64,000 nucleotides of DNA from Opitutales bacterium (GTDB lineage: Bacteria; Verrucomicrobiota; Verrucomicrobiia; Opitutales; UBA953), in assembly GCA_030725715.1 (NCBI GenBank), contig JANRFG010000032.1, positions 1-64,000 of the forward strand, in the 5' to 3' direction. A program made the translations under genes and the position numbers. This document shows, in pieces, positions 54,200 to 62,523 of this stretch. The notes beneath the pieces were generated by a model. That model had not been told where the DNA came from and made no database searches. It was given only the letters and a program-made list of their open reading frames with translations. Positions within the stretch are counted from its first letter, which is position 1; every line of letters begins with the position of its first letter.

Positions 54200-55228
54200 T
54201 TACTTCGCCTTTTTCTTCCAAGCCGGGTAGTCCTTGGCCAGCAGGTCCCGGGCATACTCGCCGAACCAGCTGTAACCATTGCGACGCTCATGGCCGATAT
54301 CGGCCAGTTTGGCCTTCGGGATGCCGTCACGGTCGCACACGTAAGGGGCGCCGGTCTTGAGGTCGTAGAAGCGCGCCCACAGGTCGGGTGCCTTCGAGTC
54401 GGGCACCATCAACAGGTCCTTGCCGACGAGGGTCTGGGTGGTCTCGAGGCGCTGGCCCTTGATGCGATGCGCGTCGAACCAAGCGACGGCGCCCTCGATC
54501 GAGGCGCGGATCTCGGCCGACGGATTCTCGAGGCTCATCAGCAGACGTAAGATGCCGACCGATTCGCTGCCGCTGAAGGAGGGGAGTTCGTAAGAGCGGG
54601 CCTTGGCCGGCGCGAACGTCCTTTCGTCGTGCTGGGCGCACCACACGGTCGGCTGGCCGTCGACGACGATCTGACACTTCAGGATGCAGGCGATGCCGCG
54701 GTCGAAGGCTTGGCGGTAGGCGGCGCGATTCTTGTCGTCGAGGAAGGCGTAGCGGTCATCACGGCCGACCTCGCGGACGAATTCCAGCACGCGCACCATG
54801 GCGCCGTCATTGAAGGTGATGCGGTCGTAGTAGCCTTTGCGCAATGGGAAGAACTGCGGCCAGCCGCCGTTGGCGTATTGGGCCTTGAGCACGTAGGCCA
54901 AGCCGCGGTCGAAGGATTTACGATAAGCCTCGGCCTTCGTCGCGTTGACCATGCGCGCCATGAAGCGGAGTTCGTCGACGGTGCCTTTGTTGTCGAACGT
55001 CGGCTGGAGCTTGGTCCGGTCGCCGACGTAGGGCTGGCTGATCGTGTCGGTGTTCTTCGGCCAGCCGCCCGCGTCGGCCTGATAGCTCAGGATGATGTCG
55101 GCGACCTTCTTGGCTTCCGCGGAGGCGAACCACGCGTCGGCTTTGCCCAAGTAGCGTCGCGCGCTGTCGTCGGCCGCCAGGCGAGGCAGCATGGCCAGGA
55201 GCGCGAAGAGGAGCAGGGTGGGGCGCAT
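54200..55228 (-). CDS. pelA: Secreted pectate lyase, PelA/PL10 family
   Basis: A 342-residue protein with signal peptide MRPTLLLFALLAMLPRLAA. It matches the PelA (polysaccharide lyase family 10) type, which cleaves polygalacturonate by beta-elimination with Ca2+. Segments seen are ILSYQADAGGWPKNTD, FDNKGTVDELRFMARM, YANGGWPQFFPLRKGYYDRI, ITFNDGAMVRVLEFV, and near the end HERRNGYSWFGEY. Length is normal for a single-domain PL10. It is the only clear polysaccharide lyase in the window and precedes the second PSD1/DUF1501 pair on the same strand. Confidence 0.93.
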   Translation of the reverse strand: MRPTLLLFALLAMLPRLAADDSARRYLGKADAWFASAEAKKVADIILSYQADAGGWPKNTDTISQPYVGDRTKLQPTFDNKGTVDELRFMARMVNATKAEAYRKSFDRGLAYVLKAQYANGGWPQFFPLRKGYYDRITFNDGAMVRVLEFVREVGRDDRYAFLDDKNRAAYRQAFDRGIACILKCQIVVDGQPTVWCAQHDERTFAPAKARSYELPSFSGSESVGILRLLMSLENPSAEIRASIEGAVAWFDAHRIKGQRLETTQTLVGKDLLMVPDSKAPDLWARFYDLKTGAPYVCDRDGIPKAKLADIGHERRNGYSWFGEYARDLLAKDYPAWKKKAK

Positions 55229-55478
55229 GGAGTAGTCGCGGTGTCAGCGGTTAGCGGATGGCGGTTGGCGGATGGGAAAGTCAGAGGAAAGAATTGAAGA
55301 AGGCCGCCAACCGCCACCTGAGGCTGCCACCTGCCACTTTGAATGGGTGCGGGGTAATTGGAATATCGTTAACCAGAGGTTAAATAAGAGTAAATGACGG
55401 AAAGCGGAGGAACGCCTCTGAAACAAAGCAACGGCTGTTGCGATTGTCTTCTGTGGGTTGATCCGTCAGCTTGGTCAG
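55229..55478. repeat. Spacer 11: heptamer remnants and AT-richer promoter region
   Basis: The left part has GCGGTTA-GCGGATG-GCGGTTG-GCGGATG (55247-55274) and GCCACCT-type repeats (about 55305-55338). The right part (55345-55400) is clearly richer in A+T and probably carries the promoter for maf. No gene is seen. Confidence 0.75.
55358..55385 (+). promoter_or_regulatory. Possible sigma-70-like promoter for maf
   Basis: TTGGAA (55358-55363) and TTAAAT (55380-55385) are separated by 16 bases in the only AT-rich patch upstream of maf. Each box matches the consensus at four of six bases. This is a weak call made by eye. Confidence 0.3.
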
Positions 55479-56072
55479 GTGCCTTCCCCGCTTCCGTTCA
55501 TCCTCGCTTCCGCTTCGCCGCGTCGCACCGAACTGCTGCGTGAAGCCGGCTTGCCGCATCGCATCGTCGTGGCCGCGGTGACCGAGCATGAGGATCCGTC
55601 GACCGACCCCGCCCATATGGTCCTGCATAACGCCCGGCTGAAGGCCGCGGCGGTCTCCCGCCTGCACCCCGAAGCCTTGGTGCTCGGTGCGGACACCACG
55701 GTGGCCCTCGGCGACCGCGCGTTGAACAAACCGGCCGACCTCGCGGAATCCCGCGCGATGCTCCGCAGCCTTTCAGGACGGGAACATGCCGTGCATACTG
55801 GCGTCTGCCTGCTCTGCCCCGCGCTCGGGATCGACGAAGCGCACGACGTGACCGCCTGGGTGCGGTTCCGTCCGCTCACCGACGACGACATCACCCGCTA
55901 TCAAGGACTGGTGAACACTTTGGACAAGGCCGGCGCTTACGGCATCCAGGAAGGACGGGAGATCATCATCGACGATTACCAGCGGCCGATCTCGACGATC
56001 ATGGGCCTGCCGGTCGAATTCGTGAAGGCCCGCCTCGCCGCCCTTGGTATCTTGGAAAGATTGACCGCATGA
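55479..56072 (+). CDS. maf: Maf family nucleotide pyrophosphatase
   Basis: A protein of 197 residues from the GTG at 55479 (or 204 from the TTG at 55458). Maf proteins hydrolyse dTTP/UTP or modified nucleotides to the monophosphate and are linked to cell-division control or house-cleaning. Family motifs are ILASASPRRTELLREAG at the start, the ADTTVALGDRALNKP segment, and DKAGAYGIQ. I prefer the GTG because it puts the N-terminus at the family's usual place. The stop overlaps the next ATG by 4 bases (ATGA), so translation is coupled to the secreted protein gene downstream. Confidence 0.93.
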   Translation: MPSPLPFILASASPRRTELLREAGLPHRIVVAAVTEHEDPSTDPAHMVLHNARLKAAAVSRLHPEALVLGADTTVALGDRALNKPADLAESRAMLRSLSGREHAVHTGVCLLCPALGIDEAHDVTAWVRFRPLTDDDITRYQGLVNTLDKAGAYGIQEGREIIIDDYQRPISTIMGLPVEFVKARLAALGILERLTA

Positions 56073-56977
56073 AAGCCTGGCTGCTTCTCCTGGCCGCGAC
56101 GGCCAGCGCGCAGACGGCTGTCGTCAGCGGCGACGCCGAGCTGACCGGCCTCATCGGAGGAAAGCCGCTCGTCATCCGTACGACGAGCCGCCTCGCCGGC
56201 GCCATCGATTCGGTGAAGTGGGACGGCGTCGAGTTCATCGATTCGCATGACCACGGACGCCAGCTGCAGTCGGCGATCAACGCCGACGTCGACGGCGTCT
56301 TTCATGTCGAGTGCTACAATCCGACCGAAGCCGGTTCGGTCGTCGACGCGCTCGGCCCGAAGTCGACCAGCCGCCTTGAGGCCATCTCGGTCCGGGATGG
56401 GGCGTTAAGGACGCGCACGCGGATGGCTTTCTGGCTCGCGCCGGGCATGTCATCCCACGGACATGTCGCGCAGAACACCAAGCTGCTCTCGGATTTCATC
56501 CACCACAAGGAGGTGCGCATCGGCCGGCCAGGCATGGATCACGTGCTCGATTACGTGGTCCAATTCTCGGTTCCGAACGATCGTCCGCACCGGTATCTGC
56601 AGGTCGAGGCCCTGACGGGCTACATGCCTTCGGCTTTCAGTGAGGAACTCCGCTTCGACGCGAAGACGGCGACCCTCGTCCCCTTGCCCCGCCAGAACGG
56701 CGAGCAACCCGATCCGGTGGTCCTTTCGACCCCCTCCGGCTCGCATGCCATGGGGGTCTTCACGACGACGAGATCTTCGTCGCTTAATCCCGCCCCGGGC
56801 TACGGGCGGTTCAAGTTCGAGCACGAGCAGGTCGTGAAGTGGAACTGCGTCATCCGGCCCCGGCCGTACTCGCCGATGCATACCCATTTTAGCTACCAGC
56901 TCTACGTGGTCATCGGCACGCGTGAGGACTGCCGGCGGACGCTCGCGGCGCTGACGCAGGAGTTCGGCGGCCGATAA
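56069..56977 (+). CDS. Secreted protein of unknown function
   Basis: A 302-residue protein with a short signal peptide (MKAWLLLLAATASAQ). The body is beta-rich with segments such as SRLAGAIDSVKWDGVEFIDS, VFHVECYNPTEAGS and KWNCVIRPRPYSPMHTHFSY; the general look is that of an aldose-epimerase-like sandwich, but I cannot assign a family. His-rich points (DSHDHGRQ, SSHGH, MHTHFS) could bind metal. It overlaps maf by 4 bases and is followed after 50 bases by a TonB-like gene. It is probably periplasmic. Confidence 0.82.
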   Translation: MKAWLLLLAATASAQTAVVSGDAELTGLIGGKPLVIRTTSRLAGAIDSVKWDGVEFIDSHDHGRQLQSAINADVDGVFHVECYNPTEAGSVVDALGPKSTSRLEAISVRDGALRTRTRMAFWLAPGMSSHGHVAQNTKLLSDFIHHKEVRIGRPGMDHVLDYVVQFSVPNDRPHRYLQVEALTGYMPSAFSEELRFDAKTATLVPLPRQNGEQPDPVVLSTPSGSHAMGVFTTTRSSSLNPAPGYGRFKFEHEQVVKWNCVIRPRPYSPMHTHFSYQLYVVIGTREDCRRTLAALTQEFGGR

Positions 56978-57027
56978 TCCCGCCGTCCTACGCTTGAAGT
57001 CGTCCGGGTCGTCCCTAACTTCGGGGC

Positions 57028-57936
57028 GTGCGTCCCGATGATCCCATCGACCTGCGCGCCGCGGCTTTCGCGGCGGTGGCGTCGCTCGGCCTGCACCTTC
57101 TCCTCCTCTGGCTTCTGCCGGATACTTTCCGTCAGGTCGTCGCCATCGTCCGTCCGGTCGAGGTCCTGACCGCCCCGGTGAAGATCGACGAGGCCCGTCT
57201 GCCGGCGAAGTTGCGATTCGCCGAGACCAATCCGGTGGCCAATCAGGCCGTGCCGAAGGCGGCGCCGTTCACTTCCTCTCGCAATCAGACCGCGGCCCAG
57301 CCGGTGCCCGAGAAGATGCCGTCCAATTCCGCCTTGCCGAAGTCCGCCGGGACCTCTCCCGAGATCCGCCTCGCCCAGGGTAAGCCTCGTTCGATCGATC
57401 AATCGCAGGTCCAGCCGACGCCGGCCCCGGCGATCTCCATGGCGGGTCCGCAGACCGCTCCGCCGCCCGGTCCCGGCAAGGCCGCCGCCCGCCCCGTCCC
57501 GAAGGCCGAGCCGGCGCCCGCTCCGGCCAATCCGGACCGGCCCCGCGCTTCGATCCCTTCCGGCACCGCCGGCCTGCTCCTGCGTAATTCCGTGGGCGTG
57601 AACCGCGCCGGCGCGGTCGCCATCGACGCCCGTTTCAGCCAATACGGCGACTACACCCAGCGGATGCTCGAGGCCATCCAGTCGAGCTGGTGGAGCATCA
57701 TCGAGCGTTCCCAGTTCGAAGGGGTCCAGCGCGGGCGCGTCACGGTACGTTTCCGCCTGCATCGCGACGGGACGGTCACCGATGCCACGATCCTCAGCAA
57801 CGAGGTCACCCGCGTGATGTCCCTGGCCTGCAAGGACGCCGTGATGGCCCCGGCGCCTTACGACGCCTGGCGGGCGGATATGGTCGCCTTGTACGGCGAG
57901 AGCGACATCGTCACGATCAACTTCTATTACCGCTGA
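57028..57936 (+). CDS. TonB-like energy-transducer protein
   Basis: A 302-residue protein. A short cytoplasmic head is followed by one membrane helix (AAAFAAVASLGLHLLLLWLL, about 11-30), a long Pro/Ala/Lys-rich periplasmic linker (about 75-180), and a compact C-terminal domain with the TonB/TolA-like pattern RGRVTVRFRLHRDGTVTDAT followed by ILSNEVTRVMSLAC. TonB proteins transmit the proton motive force from ExbBD to outer-membrane receptors. No exbB, exbD or receptor gene is in the window, so the partner is unknown. The start is GTG at 57028. The stop overlaps the next gene's start (TGATG). Confidence 0.82.
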   Translation: MRPDDPIDLRAAAFAAVASLGLHLLLLWLLPDTFRQVVAIVRPVEVLTAPVKIDEARLPAKLRFAETNPVANQAVPKAAPFTSSRNQTAAQPVPEKMPSNSALPKSAGTSPEIRLAQGKPRSIDQSQVQPTPAPAISMAGPQTAPPPGPGKAAARPVPKAEPAPAPANPDRPRASIPSGTAGLLLRNSVGVNRAGAVAIDARFSQYGDYTQRMLEAIQSSWWSIIERSQFEGVQRGRVTVRFRLHRDGTVTDATILSNEVTRVMSLACKDAVMAPAPYDAWRADMVALYGESDIVTINFYYR

Positions 57937-58787
57937 TGACGCTCCCGACAGATTGGATCCCCTTCGGACGCGGCGTGCGCGCGGTCGCCACCCATCCCTG
58001 CGGGCTGATCGCGGTCTCCAAGCCGGACGGCATCCTCTCGCATCCCAACCCCGGCGAGGTCGCCGAGAAGGGCACGATCCTCATCACGGGTAACTACTCC
58101 CTCGAGGAGGAGGCGTTCCATGTCCGTGACGGCCAGGGCGGCATCCGCCGCGTCTACCTGCTCAACCGGCTCGATTCGCCGACGAGCGGCGTGCTGCTGC
58201 TCTCGCTCGACGTCGGCGTGGCCGACGTCGTCCGTAAGATGTTCGCGCGTTCGCAGGTCTCGAAGCAATACGTGGCCCTGATCCGCGGCCGCGGCCTGCG
58301 CACGCCGCGCGGCACCTGGCAGGACCAGCTTTCGAAATCCAAGGGACCCGGCGGCGGCGTGCGCTCCGAGACGGGCGCGGGCGCCCCGGCGGTGACGGTC
58401 TACCAGTGGCAACGCGCCGCCGGCGGCACGCTCCCGCTTTCCCTGATCCGCCTCGAGCCGCGCACCGGCCGCACGCACCAGCTGCGCGTGCAGACCGCCG
58501 CGCACGGCCACCCGATCCTCGGCGACCGTACCTACGGCGACTTCGAGTTCAACAAGGCCGTCGGCACGGCCCGCGGTTTCAAACGGCTCTTCCTGCACGC
58601 CGAGACGACTCAGCTCTCATTCGACTGGCAGGGCGCCAAGGTGGATTTCAAGGCCGCCGCGCCGCTGCCCGAGGAATTCACGGAGGCCCTGGCCGCCGAC
58701 GATGAAGAGACGCCGGGCAAGGGGCCGAAGGCGCCGCGTCGCGACGCCGGCACGCCGATCTCGCCCCGTCTGCGCATCCGGCTCTGA
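57936..58787 (+). CDS. RluA-family RNA pseudouridine synthase
   Basis: A 283-residue protein of the RluA/RsuA-like pseudouridine synthase superfamily, which isomerises uridine in rRNA or tRNA. The catalytic motif reads LNRLDSPTSGVLLLS (Asp in RLD). Other family segments are GLIAVSKPDGILSHPNP near the start, SKQYVALIRG, and LIRLEPRTGRTHQLRVQTAAHGHPILGD (given in parts: RTGRTHQLRV, HGHPILGDRTYGD). There is no S4 domain, so it may be one of the shorter types. The ATG at 57936 overlaps the TonB-like stop. The longer frame upstream is a shadow of that gene. Confidence 0.9.
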   Translation: MTLPTDWIPFGRGVRAVATHPCGLIAVSKPDGILSHPNPGEVAEKGTILITGNYSLEEEAFHVRDGQGGIRRVYLLNRLDSPTSGVLLLSLDVGVADVVRKMFARSQVSKQYVALIRGRGLRTPRGTWQDQLSKSKGPGGGVRSETGAGAPAVTVYQWQRAAGGTLPLSLIRLEPRTGRTHQLRVQTAAHGHPILGDRTYGDFEFNKAVGTARGFKRLFLHAETTQLSFDWQGAKVDFKAAAPLPEEFTEALAADDEETPGKGPKAPRRDAGTPISPRLRIRL

Positions 58788-58795
58788 ACCCCGTC

Positions 58796-59398
58796 ATGCC
58801 GTCCGCGTTCCAACTCATCGAAGTCCGCGGGCCTGAACTGGAGCCGTGGATCGATACGCTGGGCGGACTGCGGATCGCCGTCTTCCGCGAGTTTCCTTAT
58901 CTCTACGAAGGCGACCTCGCGCATGAGCGTGAATACCTCCGCATCTACCTCGCCTGTCCGCGCAGCCTCGTGGTCTTCGCCCAGGACGGCGCCGGTCGCA
59001 CGATCGGGGCGACGACCTGCATGCCGATGGCCGATGAGACCGAAGGCTTCCGTGGTCCGTTCGAACGCGCCGGGGTGCCGACGGACGACGTCCTGTATCT
59101 GGGCGAGAGCATCGTGCTGCCCGAGTTTCGCGGCGGCGGCCTCGGCGGAGAGTTCTTCGTCCGCCGTGAAGCCCATGCGCGCCGGCTCGGCCTGCGCACG
59201 ACGGCCTTCTGCGCGGTCGACCGACCGGCCGATCATCCGGCCCGGCCCGCGGGCCATCGGGCGTTGGACGCCTTCTGGACGCGCCAAGGCTATCGTCGCC
59301 GTCCGGAGCTGCAGGCGGTTTTCCCTTGGAAGGAAGTCGGGGAAGAGCAGGAATCTCCCAAGACCCTCACCTTCTGGACGAAGACATGGACCGCCTGA
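58796..59398 (+). CDS. GNAT family N-acetyltransferase
   Basis: A 200-residue acetyltransferase. The acetyl-CoA binding motif is seen as LGESIVLPEFRGGGLGGEFF, followed by RREAHARRLGLRTTAFCAVD and the late FWTRQGYRRRPEL. It overlaps the nitrilase gene that follows by 13 bases. Acetyltransferase and carbon-nitrogen hydrolase domains occur fused in one protein in other bacteria (YhcX type), so these two probably act on the same amine or amide substrate. It lies 8 bases after the pseudouridine synthase. Confidence 0.88.
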   Translation: MPSAFQLIEVRGPELEPWIDTLGGLRIAVFREFPYLYEGDLAHEREYLRIYLACPRSLVVFAQDGAGRTIGATTCMPMADETEGFRGPFERAGVPTDDVLYLGESIVLPEFRGGGLGGEFFVRREAHARRLGLRTTAFCAVDRPADHPARPAGHRALDAFWTRQGYRRRPELQAVFPWKEVGEEQESPKTLTFWTKTWTA

Positions 59399-60237
59399 CG
59401 CTCGCCTTGCTGACCTTCGACGTCGGCGTCCCTGCGGCCTCGCCTGACGCCTTCGCTGATCGGGTCTGCGCGCAGGTCCGCGAAGCCTGGGATGACGGCG
59501 CGGATCTCGTGGTGCTGCCGGAATTCCTCTGGATGGGCCTCGAGCCTTTCGTCGCCGGCGAAGACAAGCTCCGCGGCGTCGCGCAGCTCTTCTGGACCGA
59601 TCTCTGGCCGCGCTTTTCTCCCCGTCTGGCGCAGGCCGACAAGGGCGTCGTCCTGGGCACCGTGCCGTTCGTCGGCGCGGACGGCCAGCTCCGCAACCGG
59701 GCGCCGATCTGGGACGGCGGCGCTTTCCGGCATCAGGACAAACTACATCTCACGCCGTGGGAATCCGCCTTCGTCGGCGGCGACGGCGTCGGCCTCTGGT
59801 CCTTCCGCGGCGTCCGTTGCGTCGTCGTGATCTGCCTCGACGTCGAAATCCCCGAACTGGCCGCCGTCCTGCGCGGAAAGGGCGTCGAACTCATGCTCGT
59901 GCCCAGCGCGACCGAGACGATCCTCGGCGTCGAAAGGGTAGGGCGTTGCGCCGATGCGCGCTCCGTCGAACTCGGCTGCCACGTCGGCGTATGTCACCTC
60001 GTCGGCCGGACGAACTCCGTGCTCATCGACGAGAACGTCGGCCGCGCCGCGGCTTTCGCGCCCTCGCAGGCCGCGTTCCGCGACGAACCCCGGCACCTCG
60101 CCACGCCGGTCTGCGCCGAAGGCGACCATGCCCTCACCGTCGACGTCGACCTCGCGCTCCTGCGCCGCCATCGCGCGACGCCCGGTGAGACCGACCCGTC
60201 CAAACTCGGCGCTCGTCCGCTCCGCCTCCTTTCCTGA
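59386..60237 (+). CDS. Carbon-nitrogen hydrolase (nitrilase superfamily amidase)
   Basis: A 283-residue enzyme of the nitrilase superfamily. The Glu-Lys-Cys triad is visible: Glu46 in VVLPEFLWMG, Lys119 in HQDKLHLTPWE, Cys150 in VVICLDVEIPEL. It hydrolyses a carbon-nitrogen bond in an amide or nitrile. I chose the ATG at 59386 (MDRLTLALLTFDV), which gives the standard N-terminal strand; the longer frame from 59326 overlaps the acetyltransferase more. The 13-base overlap with the GNAT gene suggests coupled translation and a two-subunit version of the GNAT-nitrilase fusion. Confidence 0.92.
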   Translation: MDRLTLALLTFDVGVPAASPDAFADRVCAQVREAWDDGADLVVLPEFLWMGLEPFVAGEDKLRGVAQLFWTDLWPRFSPRLAQADKGVVLGTVPFVGADGQLRNRAPIWDGGAFRHQDKLHLTPWESAFVGGDGVGLWSFRGVRCVVVICLDVEIPELAAVLRGKGVELMLVPSATETILGVERVGRCADARSVELGCHVGVCHLVGRTNSVLIDENVGRAAAFAPSQAAFRDEPRHLATPVCAEGDHALTVDVDLALLRRHRATPGETDPSKLGARPLRLLS

Positions 60238-60242
60238 ACCCC

Positions 60243-60638
60243 ATGCACCCGCTTATCCGTCAGTATTATCAGGCCTTCAATTCCGGTGACCGCGAAGCCC
60301 TCCTCGCGCTCCTGCACCCCGAGATCGTCCACGAGATCAATGAAGGCGGCGTCGAGGTCGGCATCCCGGCTTTCCGCGCCTTCCTCGGCCGCATGGACCG
60401 TTCTTACCGCGAGCAGGTGGAGGACCTTGTCGTCTTCGCCGGCCCGGACACCTCCCGCGCCGCCGCCGAGTTCTATATCCGCGGCGAGTATCTCCAGACG
60501 GACGAGGGGCTGCCGCCCGCCACCGGCCAGAAGTATCACCTCCGCGTCGGGGCCTTCTTCGAGATCAAGGACGGCAAGGTGGCCCGCGTCTCAAACTATT
60601 ATAACCTCAGCGCCTGGCTGCGGATGGTCGGCGCCTGA
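60243..60638 (+). CDS. SnoaL/NTF2-like ketosteroid-isomerase-fold protein
   Basis: A 131-residue protein of the NTF2-like/SnoaL type: IRQYYQAFNSGDREALLALL at the start, then HPEIVHEINEGG, and VGAFFEIKDGKVARVSNYYNL near the end. Such small alpha-plus-beta cone proteins are isomerases, cyclases or binding proteins. It begins 5 bases after the nitrilase stop and so probably belongs to the same transcript. Its substrate is unknown. It is convergent with rcnA (8 bases between). Confidence 0.9.
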   Translation: MHPLIRQYYQAFNSGDREALLALLHPEIVHEINEGGVEVGIPAFRAFLGRMDRSYREQVEDLVVFAGPDTSRAAAEFYIRGEYLQTDEGLPPATGQKYHLRVGAFFEIKDGKVARVSNYYNLSAWLRMVGA

Positions 60639-60646
60639 GGAGGCGC

Positions 60647-61438
60647 TTACTTCATCATCATCAGACCGCGGAGGGCGAAGGCCAGGCCGAGGGCGATGAG
60701 GAGATAGGAAGAGACGTAAGGGGCGCGGGCGGCGATGCGGCTGAACCAGCCGGACTTCTCCGCGAGCTTCTTGAAGCCCCAGGAGGCGAGCACGCCGACG
60801 GAGATCATCGTCAGGGCGAGACCCAGGCTGAAGGCCGCCACGATGCCGAAGCCGAGGGAGAATTCCTTGAGCTGGAGACACACGATCAGGATCGAGACCG
60901 CGGCGGGGCAGGGCATGAGTCCGCCGGTGAGCCCGAAGATCACGATCTGACCGGTGGTCACATGACGGCCGGCGAAACGCTTCTCGATCTCCGCCGCATG
61001 GGCGCGGGCGTGGGCGTCCTCCGCGTCGAGGCCGTCATGGGAATGGTCGTGGCCGTGCGCATGGCCGCCTTCGCCGTGGTGATGGTGATGATGGCCGTGT
61101 TCTTCGCGCAGGCGCATGATCGTCCAGACCGCCATGCCGACGACGATCAGGCCGCTGATGAGCAGGAAGTAGGGCTCGGTTTCTTCGACGTTCCAGTGCG
61201 AGCCGTAGTGCAGGGCCAGGCCGGCGAGGACCCAGATGATGAGCGTGTGGGAGAGGGCGGCGCAGAAGCCGAGCAGGGCGGCCTGCCAGGCGGTGCCGCG
61301 GATCGCGATGATGAAGGCCGCCATCATCGTCTTGGAGTGGCCGGGTTCGAGGCCATGCAGGGCGCCGAGCAGGATGGCGACGGGGATGTAAAGCCAGGCA
61401 TGGGCGGTGCCCTGTTGCAGCAGCTGGGAGAAGTCCAT
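60647..61438 (-). CDS. rcnA: Nickel/cobalt efflux transporter, RcnA-like
   Basis: A 263-residue inner-membrane protein of the NicO/RcnA family, which exports Ni2+ and Co2+. The N-terminal region (LLQQGTAHAWLYIPVAILL, then GALHGLEPGHSKTMMAAFII at 25-44) is very close to that of enterobacterial RcnA as I remember it. A cytoplasmic or periplasmic His-rich loop (about 114-134, GHHHHHHGEGGHAHGHDHSH) is followed by DAHARAHAAEIEKRFAGR and FGLTGGLMPCPAAVSILIV. Six or more membrane helices are evident. No rcnR-type regulator is seen nearby. The promoter must lie in the 85-base gap to the divergent aldo/keto reductase gene. Confidence 0.93.
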   Translation of the reverse strand: MDFSQLLQQGTAHAWLYIPVAILLGALHGLEPGHSKTMMAAFIIAIRGTAWQAALLGFCAALSHTLIIWVLAGLALHYGSHWNVEETEPYFLLISGLIVVGMAVWTIMRLREEHGHHHHHHGEGGHAHGHDHSHDGLDAEDAHARAHAAEIEKRFAGRHVTTGQIVIFGLTGGLMPCPAAVSILIVCLQLKEFSLGFGIVAAFSLGLALTMISVGVLASWGFKKLAEKSGWFSRIAARAPYVSSYLLIALGLAFALRGLMMMK

Positions 61439-61523
61439 GGCCCGACCTTAGCTACCTAGCTCAGGCTGTCGACCTTGGGGATAGGCTTGCGGCAGGGCAG
61501 GGGCTTTACTTGCTGAAGGGCGT

Positions 61524-62453
61524 ATGAAGACCGTCACCCTCGGCCTGAGCCCGCTCACCTCCAGTCGTCTCGCTTATGGCTGCTGGCGTATCGCCACCAA
61601 GGGCGACGCCGCCGCGGATTACGCGACGGCCAAGGCTGCGGTCTTCGCGGCGGTCGACGCGGGTTATACGCTTTTCGACCACGCCGACATCTATTGCGAC
61701 GGCGAGGCCGAGCGCGTCTTCGGCCGTATCTTGAAGGAGAACCCCGGCCTACGCGCCAAGATGACCATCGCGACCAAAGGTGGTATTCGTTTCAAGAACC
61801 GTCCCGTCGGCGCCCCGGTACGTTACGACTTCTCCCGTGCCCATCTGCTCGCCCAGTGCGAACTCTCGCTCAAGCAGCTCGGCGTCGAGACCATCGACCT
61901 GCTGCATCTCCATCGTCCGGATTACCTCATGGATGCGGCCGAGGTCGCCGGCGTGTTCACGGAGCTCCGTCAGGCCGGCAAGGTGCGCGAGTTCGGCGTC
62001 AGCAATTTCAGCCCCTCGCAGTTCTCGCTTCTCCAGAACGCGCTGTCCTTCCCGCTGGTCACGAACCAGGTCGAAGTCAGCCTCCTCCAGCTCTACGCCC
62101 TGCACGACGGCACGCTCGATCAGTGTCAGGAGAAGAAGGTCACCCCGCTGGCCTGGAGTCCGCTCGGCGCCGGCCTGCTCGGTTCGGGCGGCGTGGATCT
62201 CCTGCCTGGACAGCGCCATTATGACCCGACCGCCGTGTTGGCCGTCCTCGATCGTATCGCCCAGGAGCGTGGCGTCGCCCGCGAACTCATCGCCCTATCT
62301 TGGATCCTGAAGCATCCGGCCAAGATCGTCCCCATCGTGGGCAGCACCCGGCCGGAGCGCATCAAACAGCTGGCCACCGCCGCGGACCTCGAACTGACCC
62401 GCGAAGAGTGGTATCACCTCGTCACCGCGGCCCGCGGCGCGGAGATGCCCTGA
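61524..62453 (+). CDS. Aldo/keto reductase (YdhF-like)
   Basis: A 309-residue cytoplasmic NADPH-dependent oxidoreductase with a TIM-barrel fold. Catalytic residues are visible: Asp52 or Asp55 and Tyr57 in TLFDHADIYCDGEAE, Lys85 in TIATKGG, His128 in DLLHLHRPD. The cofactor region is at the C-terminus (IVPIVGSTRPERIKQLATAA). The overall look is of the YdhF subgroup. The substrate is unknown. It is divergent from rcnA and followed by a sialidase-like gene after 70 bases. Confidence 0.93.
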   Translation: MKTVTLGLSPLTSSRLAYGCWRIATKGDAAADYATAKAAVFAAVDAGYTLFDHADIYCDGEAERVFGRILKENPGLRAKMTIATKGGIRFKNRPVGAPVRYDFSRAHLLAQCELSLKQLGVETIDLLHLHRPDYLMDAAEVAGVFTELRQAGKVREFGVSNFSPSQFSLLQNALSFPLVTNQVEVSLLQLYALHDGTLDQCQEKKVTPLAWSPLGAGLLGSGGVDLLPGQRHYDPTAVLAVLDRIAQERGVARELIALSWILKHPAKIVPIVGSTRPERIKQLATAADLELTREEWYHLVTAARGAEMP

Positions 62454-62523
62454 CCCCTAGGGGACATGGGGACACGGGGAGGGTTGGGGTTGCGGGGGAG
62501 TGTGGATGGCTTAAAAAACAGGA

